Positions 14,792 to 24,088 are shown, counted from the first letter of the stretch. The stretch is DNA of 64,000 nt from Flaviflexus equikiangi (GCF_014069875.1 NZ_CP059676.1:620001-684000), one strand, 5' to 3'. Translations and numbers: made by a program. The notes: generated by a model from the letters alone, not told the origin.

Positions 14792-15601
14792 GTGAATACG
14801 CAGATAGATTTTGAGTCCATCGACATTGGGTTCGGCACCTCCCCGCTCAAGGGAGACGAGGCCGCGTCGGCTGTAACGGCAGCGATCGAGGTTGGCTATA
14901 CCCTGATCGACACCGCCTCCCGCTACGAGAACGAAGAAGCGGTCGGTCAGGGAATCCGTGACAGCGGCATCGCCCGGGATGACGTCATCATCCAAACGAA
15001 GCTGCGCGGACGCGACCATGGCAATGTGCGCGGAGCTCTCGAGCAGAGCCTGACAAAACTCGGAGTCGACTACATCGACGTGTGGATGATCCACTGGCCC
15101 CTCCCCATGCTCGGGCTCTACGCCCAGGCGTACGAGGAGATGGCCAAACTGCAGGAAGAGGGACTTGTCCGCGCCCTTGGCGTCTCGAACTTCCTGCCGG
15201 AGCATCTCGACGAGGTCGAGTCACGGACCGGTCTTGTCCCGGTCGTCAACCAGATCCAGATCGATCCTGGTATCCACCGCTCCGACCTCCGCCACGAGCT
15301 GACCCGCCGCGGCATCGCAATCCAGGCGTGGTCACCGTTATCCAAGGGAGGGGAACTTTTCGACGCCGAACCCGTCAAAGCAGCGGCAAATGCTCACGGA
15401 ATCACGCCGTCGCAGGCGATACTCGCCTGGCATCGCGCCATCGGGACGATCCCGATCGTCCGCTCGACGAACGAGGAGCGCAGGAAGCAGAATCTTCATG
15501 CAGTGCAGGTGACGCTCTCTCCTGAGGAGGTTCGAGCGATCTCCGCTCTGCCGCAGCGTCCTCTCGGAGAGTGGGATCCCGCCACGCACGACGAGCGATA
15601 G
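14792..15601 (+). CDS. Aldo/keto reductase
   Basis: 269-aa NAD(P)H-dependent oxidoreductase of the aldo/keto reductase superfamily (2,5-diketogluconate reductase-like by length). The catalytic tetrad is visible: Asp40 and Tyr45 in the IDTASRYENE block, Lys70 (QTKLRG) and His101 (MIHWPL). The C-terminal cofactor region IPIVRSTNEERRKQN is typical. GTG start supported by the leaderless -10 element just upstream. Soluble cytoplasmic enzyme; substrate unknown. No obvious operon partners. Confidence 0.9.
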   Translation: MNTQIDFESIDIGFGTSPLKGDEAASAVTAAIEVGYTLIDTASRYENEEAVGQGIRDSGIARDDVIIQTKLRGRDHGNVRGALEQSLTKLGVDYIDVWMIHWPLPMLGLYAQAYEEMAKLQEEGLVRALGVSNFLPEHLDEVESRTGLVPVVNQIQIDPGIHRSDLRHELTRRGIAIQAWSPLSKGGELFDAEPVKAAANAHGITPSQAILAWHRAIGTIPIVRSTNEERRKQNLHAVQVTLSPEEVRAISALPQRPLGEWDPATHDER

Positions 15602-15713
15602 AGGAAGACTGCCGGTCGATCGGAGTGATCGGACGAGGTAATGAGAGTATTCGCTCTGCACCTGCCTGGTTGCATGTGAGGGTTGGGTCATAGCCGTGCG
15701 GGCACTGGTCGCC

Positions 15714-15719
15714 TACACT
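15714..15719 (+). promoter_or_regulatory. Possible -10 element for metNIQ
   Basis: TACACT about 90 nt before the SAM aptamer fits TANNNT. No convincing -35 hexamer is at the right distance, so this is tentative. Confidence 0.3.
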
Positions 15720-15799
15720 GGTGACTTCTTGATGCTCAACAGCCCCGCGCGGTCCGACAGGTGAGACAGTTGGCGGTGCGGGCCAGCATCGATGTTTAA

Positions 15800-15893
15800 T
15801 GAGACAACCATCCAGAGCAGCTGAGAGACCTGGGCTCGACGAAGCTGCAGCAACCGAGGAGAACTCGGTGCTACCGCCCGGACCGATGGAGGA
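15800..15893 (+). promoter_or_regulatory. SAM riboswitch (S-box family)
   Basis: The RNA shows the S-box core in order: CCAGAGCAGCTGAGAGA (15812-15828), GGGCTCGACGAAGC (15832-15845), AGCAACC (15849-15855) and GGTGCTACC (15867-15875). P1 would pair CCATC (15808-15812) with GATGG (15885-15889). The 3' arm of P1 shares its GG with the GGAGGA ribosome binding site (15888-15893) of metN. SAM binding should therefore hide the ribosome binding site, a translational off-switch. The family assignment rests on conserved blocks; SAM-I versus the SAM-I/IV variant is not settled. Confidence 0.85.
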
Positions 15894-15897
15894 ATTC

Positions 15898-16872
15898 ATG
15901 ATCACCTTGGACGGCGTTCGCAAGGTATACCCGGGGCCGGTCGTTGCCCTCGACGGTATCGATCTGACGATCCCCGCGGGGGAGATCCACGGGATCGTCG
16001 GGGAATCGGGCGCAGGTAAGTCCACGTTGATCCGCTGCCTCACCGCGCTTGAGAGGCCGACCGAGGGACACGTGTGGGTCGATGGCGAGGACCTGTCCGC
16101 TCTCAATCCCACCGAGCTGCGTGCAGCCCGCCGCTCGATCGGCATGGTCTTCCAGGGCGGAAACCTGCTCGATGCTCGAACGGCAGGCCAGAACATCGCC
16201 TACCCGTTGAAAGTCGCGGGCCTTGATCGGGGCAAGCGTCGCGATCGAGTCCAGGAACTGCTCGACCTCGTCGGTCTCGGCGATCGCGGGAACTCCTATC
16301 CGTCCCAGCTCTCCGGCGGCCAGAGACAGCGAATCGCTATCGCCCGAGCACTTGCCGCACGTCCCGCCGTGCTGCTGTGTGACGAACCGACGTCGGCACT
16401 CGACACTCAGACCACGGACCAGATTCTCACTCTGATCAAGAGCGTGCGGGACCAGACGGGTGTCACCGTCGTCATCATCACGCATGAGATGGCGGTGGTG
16501 CGGGATACGTGTGACAGTGTGTCTCTGCTCGAGGGGGGCCGTGTCGTCCAGTCGGGGCGCGTCGGCGACATCGTGGCGGACACGTCGTCGCGTCTTGGCC
16601 GCGCCATCGTGCCACCGCCGAGCGTTGACAGCCCACCCCCGGGCAGGAGCCTCATCGATCTCGCCTTCACGTCTCGTCCGGGTGAGCCGGCCAGCTCCCA
16701 CGTGCTCGCTGTTGTCGCTGAGCTGGGTGCTGACGTGACAGCAGGAACCTTCGAAACACATGGCGATTCTCAGATTGCCCGTCTCGTCATCTCGATCGAG
16801 TCGGAGAAGGCAGGCCACACGGTTGCGACATTGACCGATCGCGGCATCGATGCATCGGAGCGTGCAGCATGA
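15898..16872 (+). CDS. metN: Methionine ABC transporter ATPase MetN
   Basis: ATP-hydrolysing subunit of the D/L-methionine importer, 324 aa. Walker [10 protein letters not shown] at 35-43, signature [15 protein letters not shown], Walker [13 protein letters not shown]. The last 80 or so residues resemble the C-terminal NIL domain, which binds methionine and inhibits transport in this family. The ATG at 15898 follows GGAGGA by 4 nt; an in-frame ATG at 15799 would translate the riboswitch and is rejected. First gene of metNIQ; overlaps metI by 4 bp. Confidence 0.95.
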   Translation: MITLDGVRKVYPGPVVALDGIDLTIPAGEIHGIVGESGAGKSTLIRCLTALERPTEGHVWVDGEDLSALNPTELRAARRSIGMVFQGGNLLDARTAGQNIAYPLKVAGLDRGKRRDRVQELLDLVGLGDRGNSYPSQLSGGQRQRIAIARALAARPAVLLCDEPTSALDTQTTDQILTLIKSVRDQTGVTVVIITHEMAVVRDTCDSVSLLEGGRVVQSGRVGDIVADTSSRLGRAIVPPPSVDSPPPGRSLIDLAFTSRPGEPASSHVLAVVAELGADVTAGTFETHGDSQIARLVISIESEKAGHTVATLTDRGIDASERAA

Positions 16873-17555
16873 CATTCGCACTCGATGGGCTTCTCTGGCT
16901 AGACCAGCCTGTGATCCAGAATTCTCTATGGGATGCGACGGCTGAGACATTGTTGATGGTCGGCTGGTCGACTCTGGCCACGGTGCTGATCGGTCTCCCG
17001 CTCGGCCTGCTCCTTGTCACGACAGCCAAGACCGGCATCAGGCCCGCCCCGATCGTCAACCAGATCCTCTCCGTCATCGTCAATATCGGGCGCTCGATCC
17101 CCTTCATCATCCTCCTCATCCTGCTTCTGCCGGTGACGGATTGGATCATGCAGACGAACATCGGATGGCGGGGCATGGTCTTCCCGCTTGCCGTCGGCTC
17201 GATACCGTTCTTCGCGCGCCTAGTCGAAACAAACCTTCTTGCGGTCGATACGGGGAAGGTTGAGGCCGCTCAGATGATGGGGGCGACGCGGACACGGATC
17301 ATGGCAGATGTCATGCTGCGTGAAGCCCTGCCCGGCATCATCCAGTCCATCACCGTCCTCATCATCATGATTATCGGCTTCTCGGCTATGGGTGGGGCTG
17401 TTGGCGGCGGCGGCCTCGGTGCGCTCGCCTACAACTACGGCTACCAGCGCTACCTCCTCGACGTCCTTGTCATCACCGTCATCATCATCACCGCCATCGT
17501 GCAGATCGTGCAGATGTTCGGAGACATGCTCAGCCGGTACGTGGACCACCGCTGA
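16869..17555 (+). CDS. metI: Methionine ABC transporter permease MetI
   Basis: Integral membrane subunit of the methionine importer, 228 aa with about five helices. The EAA loop that docks on MetN is seen as EAAQMMGATRTRIMADVML. The ATG overlaps the metN stop by 4 bp, so translation is coupled and the riboswitch controls it indirectly. metQ follows 60 bp downstream. Length and topology match the family. Confidence 0.95.
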   Translation: MTFALDGLLWLDQPVIQNSLWDATAETLLMVGWSTLATVLIGLPLGLLLVTTAKTGIRPAPIVNQILSVIVNIGRSIPFIILLILLLPVTDWIMQTNIGWRGMVFPLAVGSIPFFARLVETNLLAVDTGKVEAAQMMGATRTRIMADVMLREALPGIIQSITVLIIMIIGFSAMGGAVGGGGLGALAYNYGYQRYLLDVLVITVIIITAIVQIVQMFGDMLSRYVDHR

Positions 17556-17615
17556 GTCCCCGCGTACCGGGCTGACCGAACTCGCACCATATTGAACACA
17601 ATCAAAGGAACACCT

Positions 17616-18449
17616 ATGCGTCGCTCACTACTTGCTCTTGCCACAACCGCTGCTCTGACCCTGGCCGCCTGCTCCTCCGATGAGGAAGCCGCCGAGGAGA
17701 CCACCACCGAAGGCTCAGGCGAAATCGTCACCCTGACCGTGGGGGCCTCTCCCGTGCCCCACGCCGATATCCTCGCCTTCATCGACGAGAACCTTGCTGA
17801 AGAGGCTGGAATCGATCTCGAGATCGTCGAATACTCGGATTACGTGCTTCCCAACCGCAACCTCGACTCCGGAGAACTGGACGCGAACTTCTTCCAGCAC
17901 GTGCCCTACTTCAACGTCCAGGTCGAAGAGAACGGCTACGATTTCGAGCACGGCGAGGGCGTCCACATCGAGCCCTACGCCGTCTACTCGGACACGCTGA
18001 CGTCGCTCGATGAGCTCGAGGACGGTGCGAAGGTCTCGATCGTCAACGATCCGTCGAACCAGGCACGAGCGCTCTGGCTCCTCGAGGACAACGGCATCAT
18101 CACCCTCGATGAGTCGGTCGAGAACCCGACAATCTTCGATGTCGTCGACAACCCGAAGAACATCGAGTTCGTCGAGCTGGAGGCGCCGAACCTGCCCCGT
18201 ACTCTCGACCAGGTCTCCATCTCGATCATCAACGGCAACTTCGCACTCGAAGGCGGCCTCGTCCCGTCCGAGGATGCCATCGCGATCGAATCGGGCGAGG
18301 GCAACCCCTACGCCAACGTCCTCGCATGGAAGGCGGGCTCGGACAAGGCTGACGCGATCCAGATCCTCGACGGACTGCTCCGCACCCAGGAAGTTGCCGA
18401 CTTCATCACCGAAACCTACCCGGACGGTGAAGTCATCCCGGCTTTCTAG
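17616..18449 (+). CDS. metQ: Methionine-binding lipoprotein MetQ
   Basis: 277-aa substrate-binding lipoprotein of the NlpA/MetQ family, tethered outside the membrane. The signal peptide ends in the lipobox LAAC with Cys19, followed by an acidic Glu/Thr-rich linker. Family blocks VGASPVPHADIL, NFFQHVPYF and IVNDPSNQARAL are clear. The ATG at 17616 is chosen because AAAGGA lies 6 nt upstream; the in-frame TTG at 17592 lacks one. Third gene of metNIQ; a terminator follows. Confidence 0.95.
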   Translation: MRRSLLALATTAALTLAACSSDEEAAEETTTEGSGEIVTLTVGASPVPHADILAFIDENLAEEAGIDLEIVEYSDYVLPNRNLDSGELDANFFQHVPYFNVQVEENGYDFEHGEGVHIEPYAVYSDTLTSLDELEDGAKVSIVNDPSNQARALWLLEDNGIITLDESVENPTIFDVVDNPKNIEFVELEAPNLPRTLDQVSISIINGNFALEGGLVPSEDAIAIESGEGNPYANVLAWKAGSDKADAIQILDGLLRTQEVADFITETYPDGEVIPAF

Positions 18450-18459
18450 AGCACAAGCG

Positions 18460-18486
18460 AGAGGGGGCGACATGGTCGCCCCCTCT
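18460..18486 (+). terminator. Terminator after metQ
   Basis: Perfect 12-bp stem (18460-18471 with 18475-18486) with an ATG loop, 10 bp after the metQ stop. Confidence 0.8.
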
Positions 18487-18601
18487 GCTGTCCCTGCACG
18501 GTAAGGTCATGCTCGATCGGGATGCCGGCGCGTCACGAGGCCACGTCGACAATGCAGGCGGCGAATAACAGGCCGCAGCCGATTCTCGAGCGCTGAGAAG
18601 G

Positions 18602-18633
18602 TATGGGGCCCGCAGATCACTGCGGGCCCCATA
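18602..18633 (-). terminator. Terminator for the GH4 gene
   Basis: Perfect 13-bp stem (18602-18614 with 18621-18633) and a 6-nt loop, 8 bp beyond the stop of the convergent GH4 gene. It can act on either strand. Confidence 0.75.
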
Positions 18634-18641
18634 GCATCAGC

Positions 18642-19976
18642 TCAGCTGAAGGTCTTCGCTACATCCGGATTCTTGTCGATGTAGGCGTCGAGGACATCCT
18701 TGGCCACGGCGATCGAGTCGACGAGCGGATGGGAGGCCAATGCCCGCCATGCCAGCGTCTTCTCGCCTGTGAGTGCGGCGTCGATGACGAGCTCCTCGCA
18801 TGCCTTGACGGACGTGACGAGGCCGAGCTCCGGGCCCGTGAGCGGAGCTTGGGGGAGGGGGCGGATGCCGTTGCCGTCGACGGTGCAGGGCACTTCGATG
18901 ACGGCGTCGTCTCTGAGCTGGGGCACGATGAGCTGCCCAGCATCGTTGTTTGCGACTCCGAGGATCATCCGTGCCGGGATTCCCGATGCGAGCGCGGTCA
19001 TGAGTTCGAGGGCAACATGCTCATATCCGCCGCCCATGTCTTCGTCGCGGCGCGCTTCACCCTCCTCGCGGGACTCCGCCATGTAGGTTGCTTCGCGTTC
19101 GTTGTGGGTTCGCAGCCAGTGTTCGCCAGCCCTGTCCGGTTCGGCCGCTGCCCTCTCATAGAAATCGCCCTGCTGGTGAAGCAGGAACTCTCCGCGCGTC
19201 TGACCGCTGGCGATGGCGGCGACTGATTCGCGGTTGTAATAGTAGTAGTAGAGGTATTCGTTCGGGATCATGCCGAGGCTTCGAACCCAGTCGAAACCAA
19301 CGGTGCGGGCCTCTTCGAGGTGTTCGAGCTTGGCGTCATCGGCGATGATACTCGGCAGTAGATCCGTTCCTTCGTGGGTGAGTGAACGGAGCCAGCCGAG
19401 GTGGTTGAGGCCAACATAGTCGTAGCTGATGTCGGCTTCCGCGTGCCCGGCCACGTTCGCGGCCCGGCGGACGAGACCGATGGGGGTGTCGCAGATGCCG
19501 ACGACGCGGGGGTGGACGGTGCGCATGGCCTGGGTGATGATGCCGGCAGGGTTCGTGAAGTTGATGACCCAGGCGTCGGGTGCGTGCGTCTTGACGGTTT
19601 CCGCAAGCCTCATCGCCTCCGGGATCGTTCGGAACGCATAGGCGTAGCCGCCCGCACCGACAGTCTCCTGGCCGAGGATGCCGCGTGCGAGAGCCTCCCG
19701 TTCATCCACCACTCGTCCGCACGTGCCGCCGATCCTCATCGCCGAGAAGATGAAGTCCGATCCCTTGACCGCAGCGACCATATCGGTCGTTGTCGAGATG
19801 GTGGGAAGGTTCGCGTAGCCCAGCTGCGTCACCACGTTCTTCATGACGGAGACCCGAGCATCGGACACGTCGTAGAGGCAGACCTCCGTGATGTTGATGG
19901 GCAGGTCTGGGTCCGCCAGCACGCTGAGGACCTGGGGAACGCGGAAGCCGCCGCCGCCGACAAGAAGCAATTTCAT
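18642..19976 (-). CDS. GH4-family 6-phospho-glycosidase
   Basis: 444-aa glycoside hydrolase family 4 enzyme, the NAD+/Mn2+-dependent type that cleaves sugar glycosides by an oxidation-elimination route, usually on 6-phosphorylated substrates. The N-terminal Rossmann start is LLLVGGGGFRVP; the conserved TNPAGIIT, ICDTPIGL (metal ligand Cys162) and GLNHLGW (His192) motifs are present. Most like the 6-phospho-beta-glucosidase branch, but the sugar is unproven. The start overlaps the DeoR regulator by 4 bp, so regulator and enzyme form an operon. A run of five tyrosines near the middle is unusual but in frame. Confidence 0.9.
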   Translation of the reverse strand: MKLLLVGGGGFRVPQVLSVLADPDLPINITEVCLYDVSDARVSVMKNVVTQLGYANLPTISTTTDMVAAVKGSDFIFSAMRIGGTCGRVVDEREALARGILGQETVGAGGYAYAFRTIPEAMRLAETVKTHAPDAWVINFTNPAGIITQAMRTVHPRVVGICDTPIGLVRRAANVAGHAEADISYDYVGLNHLGWLRSLTHEGTDLLPSIIADDAKLEHLEEARTVGFDWVRSLGMIPNEYLYYYYYNRESVAAIASGQTRGEFLLHQQGDFYERAAAEPDRAGEHWLRTHNEREATYMAESREEGEARRDEDMGGGYEHVALELMTALASGIPARMILGVANNDAGQLIVPQLRDDAVIEVPCTVDGNGIRPLPQAPLTGPELGLVTSVKACEELVIDAALTGEKTLAWRALASHPLVDSIAVAKDVLDAYIDKNPDVAKTFS

Positions 19977-20713
19977 GGATGGATCACCTGTACGCCTGAG
20001 GAGCTGATGGAATCGATAATGGGTCCCGTTGCCGTGGTGATGACACCGTCGAACTCCGAGACCGAACAGATCTGAAGAATGCCGGAACCGGGAAACTTGT
20101 CTGCACTGGCAACAAGATACGCCGACGTCGAGTTCTTCAGAATGGAATGCTTGATGGGAACCTCGGTGCCGGTGGAGTCCATGACGACGAGATCGTCGCG
20201 CACTCCGGAGGTTCCGAGGAAGGCGATATCGGCGCGGAGCTGACTGAGAGCATGCGACGTGAGGGAACCGACCATGGACAGGTAGGAGTTGCGGACAACG
20301 CCGCCAAGCACGATCAGTTCGGTGCCGGGAGAGTCCCGCAGGATGTCGATGACGGCGAGCGACGCCGTGAGAACGGTGACGTGGCGGCCGTAGAGAGCCT
20401 GTGCCACCGCTGCCGTGGTCGTCCCGATATCGATGAGGACGATGTCTCCGTCCTCCACCAGTGTCGCCGCCTCATGGCCGATCTTCGACTTCTCGTCAGC
20501 AGCTTTCGTGACGACTTGAGCGTAGGGGCGCGGATCTGCGTCGATCGTTCCGCCCCGAACACGTTGGAGCATTCCCTGGCTGTCGAGGAGATTCAGATCT
20601 CTCCGGATCGTCGACTTTGACACTCCGTAAGCTTCGGAGAGGGAGACGACGTCGAGTCCTCCGGTTTGGCGCACCTCGTCAAGGATGCGCTTCCTACGTT
20701 CGGCTGGGAGCAT
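19973..20713 (-). CDS. DeoR-family sugar-responsive repressor
   Basis: 246-aa regulator. The N-terminal winged helix contains the DeoR signature (VSLSEAYGVSKSTIRRDL, then GGTI); the C-terminal half is the DeoRC sensor, with the sugar-phosphate fold motif DIGTTTAAVA. The ATG at 20713 is preferred over the ORF start at 20746 because TATGCT lies exactly 6 nt upstream on the same strand, indicating a leaderless mRNA. It precedes GH4 and diverges from the PfkB kinase, so it likely controls both directions from the 89-bp gap. Effector unknown; a sugar phosphate is usual. Confidence 0.9.
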   Translation of the reverse strand: MLPAERRKRILDEVRQTGGLDVVSLSEAYGVSKSTIRRDLNLLDSQGMLQRVRGGTIDADPRPYAQVVTKAADEKSKIGHEAATLVEDGDIVLIDIGTTTAAVAQALYGRHVTVLTASLAVIDILRDSPGTELIVLGGVVRNSYLSMVGSLTSHALSQLRADIAFLGTSGVRDDLVVMDSTGTEVPIKHSILKNSTSAYLVASADKFPGSGILQICSVSEFDGVITTATGPIIDSISSSGVQVIHP

Positions 20714-20719
20714 GGTCTC

Positions 20720-20748
20720 AGCATAGTGAATCAACCCTGCGTGCACAA
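20720..20748 (-). promoter_or_regulatory. Promoter of the DeoR-GH4 operon
   Basis: On the minus strand TTGTGC (20743-20748) and TATGCT (20720-20725) are 17 bp apart, and the ATG follows 6 nt after the -10. Confidence 0.6.
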
Positions 20749-20766
20749 GCGAGCAGGATCTGTCAC

Positions 20767-20796
20767 TTGCATTCAGTGCGGGTCCACCTCTAGGCT
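20767..20796 (+). promoter_or_regulatory. Promoter of the PfkB-CUT1 operon
   Basis: TTGCAT (20767-20772) and TAGGCT (20791-20796) with an 18-bp spacer; the ATG is 6 nt after the -10. The -35 lies inside CTGTCACTTGCATT (20760-20773), a sequence repeated at the promoter at 31169, so it may be an operator. Confidence 0.6.
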
Positions 20797-20802
20797 TCGA
20801 GC

Positions 20803-21795
20803 ATGGGTCACGTCACACGCCGCCGCGGTCGGCCAACCGTCTATGTTGCCGGGTCGCTCTTCCTCGATATCGTCATGTGCGGTCTCGAGCATGCTCCCCG
20901 TCCGGGCGAAGAGCAATGGATCGGGGGCAGCGGGGTGATGCCGGGCGGAGTGGCCAATCAGGCTGTCGCCTGTGCCAGGCTTGGCCTGAACTCGGCCGTC
21001 ATCACCTACCTGGGGCAGGATCGGCCCGGCTCATGGGTGCGCGAGATGCTGGCGGATGAACTCGTCGACATGTCTTACGCCGAATACACCCCGCATCAGA
21101 ACATCACGGTCTCCCTCGTCATGGAGGGGGATCGTGCGCTGACGACGCACGGCAAGGACGAGGTGCCGATCCCGCGGGACGATCTCCCGGCCCCGGACGT
21201 CTTCCTTGTCTCCCTGCCCTACCTCGTTCGTGCGCAGGACAGGATCGCGCAGTGGCGCGAGCAGGGCACCATCGTCATCGCTGACGCTGGGTGGGATGCG
21301 ACGGGGGAGTGGCCGCGCGAACATCTCGAGGCTCTCGCCGCCGCAGACGTCTTCGTTCCCAACTGTTCGGAAGCCATGCACTACACCCGGACGCTGACGA
21401 TCCCGGAGGCCGCGGAGGCGCTGACGTCTTTCGTGCCGACCGTTGTCGTCACGTGTGGGGCGCAGGGCGTCCATATCGCCCATCGCTCGGAAGGATCTCC
21501 GACTGCCGTGGTCGTGCCCGCACTCGAGGTCGATGCGATCGATACGACCGGGGCGGGAGACGCGTTCAGCGCGGGTCTCGCGACCGGTCTCGCGACCGGC
21601 GCGCCGTTGACGGATGCTGTTCATCTCGGGCAGTGCGCGGCCGCATGGACGGTGTGCAGGATCGGCGGATCATCCGCCGCACCCCACATGGGGGAGCTCG
21701 GGGAGTGGGTGGCGCAGGATCCGCGGATCGATGCGCTGGCTGGTCAGTCCGTGCGAAACATACAAGCCAAACTCGATAGTGTCACAGCGCTGTGA
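20803..21795 (+). CDS. PfkB-family carbohydrate kinase
   Basis: 330-aa ribokinase-like sugar kinase. The C-terminal signature DTTGAGDAFSAGL is at 247-259 with catalytic Asp253; the N-terminal PfkB signature GGVANQAVACARLG is present. Transfers phosphate from ATP to a sugar alcohol; exact sugar unknown. ATG at 20803, leaderless. It heads a plus-strand cluster with a sugar importer and diverges from DeoR-GH4. It may phosphorylate the imported sugar, which would fit a GH4 enzyme acting on phosphorylated substrates. Confidence 0.9.
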   Translation: MGHVTRRRGRPTVYVAGSLFLDIVMCGLEHAPRPGEEQWIGGSGVMPGGVANQAVACARLGLNSAVITYLGQDRPGSWVREMLADELVDMSYAEYTPHQNITVSLVMEGDRALTTHGKDEVPIPRDDLPAPDVFLVSLPYLVRAQDRIAQWREQGTIVIADAGWDATGEWPREHLEALAAADVFVPNCSEAMHYTRTLTIPEAAEALTSFVPTVVVTCGAQGVHIAHRSEGSPTAVVVPALEVDAIDTTGAGDAFSAGLATGLATGAPLTDAVHLGQCAAAWTVCRIGGSSAAPHMGELGEWVAQDPRIDALAGQSVRNIQAKLDSVTAL

Positions 21796-21818
21796 GGCGC
21801 ACTACGAAAGGAAATTTC

Positions 21819-23156
21819 ATGAGAACGAGCGCAAAGTTCGTGGGACTCGGGGCGGCAGCGCTCCTCGTGCTCACGGCGTGCAACCCGTCAGCTGAGGACG
21901 AGGAGACGACAGACAACGGCGACGCTGCCGAGGTCTCGACCGATATCTCCGATGCTCCCGAGCAGACGCTGATCGTGTGGGATCAGGAAGTCCGCGGCGG
22001 CCAGAACGAGCAGATGGAGCGCCTCAACGAGGCGTTCATGGACAAGTACCCGAACATCACGATCGAGCGCAATTCGCAGTCGTTCGACGACCTGCAGACA
22101 ACGCTGCGCCTCGCGCTGACGGGGTCGGATGCTCCGGACGTGGTCCAGGCCAACAACTCGCGCTCGATGATGGGCCAGTTCGTGTCGTCCAAGCAGATCC
22201 AATGCCTTGACGACTACTCGGAGGCGTACGGCTGGGAGGATCGTTTCGGCGATATCCTGGCCTATTCCTCCTACTCGGAAGATGCGTCAGTGTTCGGCGA
22301 AGGCTGTGTCTACGGCTTGCCGCAGGTCGGAGAGACCGTCGGCATCTACTACTCCGAGTCGAAGCTTGCCGAACTCGGCCTCGAGTTCCCCGAAACTTGG
22401 GAAGACCTGGAAGCACAGCTGCCGGAGATCGCCGACGCGGGAGAGGTTCCCCTCGTCCTCGGCAACATCGACAAGTGGCCCGCCATCCACGTCTTCGGTG
22501 CCATCCAGGGACAGTACACTCCTGCGGAAGAGATCCGCACGCTCGGCTTCGGCAATGAGGGAGCATCGTGGGAGACCGACGAGAACGTCGCGGCGGCCGC
22601 GCAGTTCCAGGAGTGGGTCTCCGAGGGCTACTTCAACGATGGTGTCAACGGCGCCGACTACGACCAGGTGTGGCAGGACTTCGCCAACGGCGAGGGCGTC
22701 TACCTCATCGCAGGCTCGTGGCTTGCCGCCGACCTCAACGAGGCCATGGGCGACGACGTGCGCTTCATGCTTCCCCCGAGCGACGGGCCGACCACGACCG
22801 GTGGAACAGGCCTGCCGTTCGCGATCACGTCCGCAGCTGAAGACATGAACGTGGCGGCTGCTTACATTCACTTCATCACCTCGGACGAGGCGATGGCAGT
22901 GCTGGCCGAGACGGGGAACGTTCCCGTCCTCAACGCCAGCGACTTCGCGGGCGACGCCGATCAGGTCGTCGGCGATGTCATGACGGCCTTCGACACGCTC
23001 GTCTCCGACGGCAACATCGTTCCCTACCTGGACTGGGCGACGCCCACGATGGACCAGGTGATGGGGGATGCTCTGCAGAACCTCATCGCGGGCAACTCGA
23101 CGCCGGAAGACTTCGTCGCGACGCTCGAAGCGGCCTACACCGAGGCGCAGAACTAA
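21819..23156 (+). CDS. Sugar ABC transporter substrate-binding lipoprotein (CUT1)
   Basis: 445-aa extracellular solute-binding protein family 1. Lipobox LTAC with Cys21, then an acidic linker. The fold signature around FDDLQTTLRLALTGSDAPDV and the C-terminal AALEAAYTEAQ type tail fit oligosaccharide binders. The ATG at 21819 has AAAGGA 6 nt upstream; an earlier GTG overlapping the kinase stop is rejected. Followed 2 bp later by two permeases. Ligand probably a di- or oligosaccharide by family. Confidence 0.92.
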   Translation: MRTSAKFVGLGAAALLVLTACNPSAEDEETTDNGDAAEVSTDISDAPEQTLIVWDQEVRGGQNEQMERLNEAFMDKYPNITIERNSQSFDDLQTTLRLALTGSDAPDVVQANNSRSMMGQFVSSKQIQCLDDYSEAYGWEDRFGDILAYSSYSEDASVFGEGCVYGLPQVGETVGIYYSESKLAELGLEFPETWEDLEAQLPEIADAGEVPLVLGNIDKWPAIHVFGAIQGQYTPAEEIRTLGFGNEGASWETDENVAAAAQFQEWVSEGYFNDGVNGADYDQVWQDFANGEGVYLIAGSWLAADLNEAMGDDVRFMLPPSDGPTTTGGTGLPFAITSAAEDMNVAAAYIHFITSDEAMAVLAETGNVPVLNASDFAGDADQVVGDVMTAFDTLVSDGNIVPYLDWATPTMDQVMGDALQNLIAGNSTPEDFVATLEAAYTEAQN

Positions 23157-23158
23157 CG

Positions 23159-24088
23159 ATGGTTGCAGTACCTGGGGTTGCCGGCGCCAATGGCGCCGGC
23201 CCCCGGCGTAAGACGAGTTCCAAGCGCCGCAGCCGTGCCATCACGACTGTCACTCTTCTGGCGCTGCCGGTCCTCGTCTACGGCGCCTTCATCATCTACC
23301 CACTGATCCGCGTCGTCGGCCTCTCCTTCTGGCATTGGGATGGTCTTGGTCCGGCAACCTGGGCTGGATTCGAGAACTATACGGCGATCTACGAGGACGA
23401 CCGCCTCCGTGCGGCCTTCCTCCACGGTCTCGCCCTCATCTTCTTCTTCGCCATCCTTCCCATCCTCATCGGACTCCCGCTCGCCTCGATGCTCATCCGC
23501 TCCCGGGCCCCCGGATTGGGGTTCTTCCGCACCGTGGTCTTCCTGCCGCAGGTGATTGCGATGGTGGTGCTCGCTGTCGCGTGGCGAGACATCTATGCCC
23601 TCAACGGTCCGATCAACACGGTTCTGGGCTGGTTCGGCATGAGAATGACGGAGCCGTTCCTGGGGAGCTTCACGTGGGCTCTGCCCGCAGTGGGCTTCAT
23701 CGGCACATGGGTGTCGACCGGTCTCGTGACAGTGCTCCTCATGTCGGGCATGGCAAGAATCTCCGAGTCATACTATGAGGCCGCAACCCTCGACGGGGTC
23801 GGTCCCATCGGCAAGTTCTGGTACATCACCCTGCCTGCGGTGCGCGCAGAGATCCTCGTCTGTGTCACGCTGACGACGATCAACGCTCTTAAAACGTTCG
23901 ATCTCGTGTACATGACGACGTCCGGAGGACCGGGAACGTCGACGACAGTGCCCGCCTATGAGGTGTACTACCAGGCGTTCCGTGCAGGCAGCGTCGGTAC
24001 GGCGGCCGCGCTCGCGGTCGTCCTTACACTGCTGATCTTCACCATTAACCTCGTCGTGAACATTGTGGGCGAGAGGGAGAAAAAGTAA
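23159..24088 (+). CDS. Sugar ABC transporter permease (CUT1, MalF-like)
   Basis: 309-aa inner-membrane permease with about six helices and a basic N-terminus. The EAA loop is YYEAATLDGVGPIGKFW. Start ATG is 2 bp after the binding-protein stop; the stop overlaps the next permease by one base. Works with the partner permease below. No cognate ATPase is encoded nearby, so a shared MsiK/UgpC-type ATPase elsewhere would be needed. Confidence 0.92.
   Translation: MVAVPGVAGANGAGPRRKTSSKRRSRAITTVTLLALPVLVYGAFIIYPLIRVVGLSFWHWDGLGPATWAGFENYTAIYEDDRLRAAFLHGLALIFFFAILPILIGLPLASMLIRSRAPGLGFFRTVVFLPQVIAMVVLAVAWRDIYALNGPINTVLGWFGMRMTEPFLGSFTWALPAVGFIGTWVSTGLVTVLLMSGMARISESYYEAATLDGVGPIGKFWYITLPAVRAEILVCVTLTTINALKTFDLVYMTTSGGPGTSTTVPAYEVYYQAFRAGSVGTAAALAVVLTLLIFTINLVVNIVGEREKK

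Noticed and set aside
15799-15897. 33-residue N-terminal extension of MetN from the ATG at 15799
   Set aside because: It would translate the SAM aptamer; the ATG at 15898 has its own ribosome binding site and matches the family start.
18603-19226. Plus-strand frame antisense to the GH4 gene
   Set aside because: The GH4 motifs are unambiguous on the minus strand; this frame begins inside a terminator hairpin.
19260-19320. Run of tyrosine codons in the GH4 gene as a possible repeat expansion
   Set aside because: The run is short, in frame and mixed with other aromatic codons; nothing suggests slippage.
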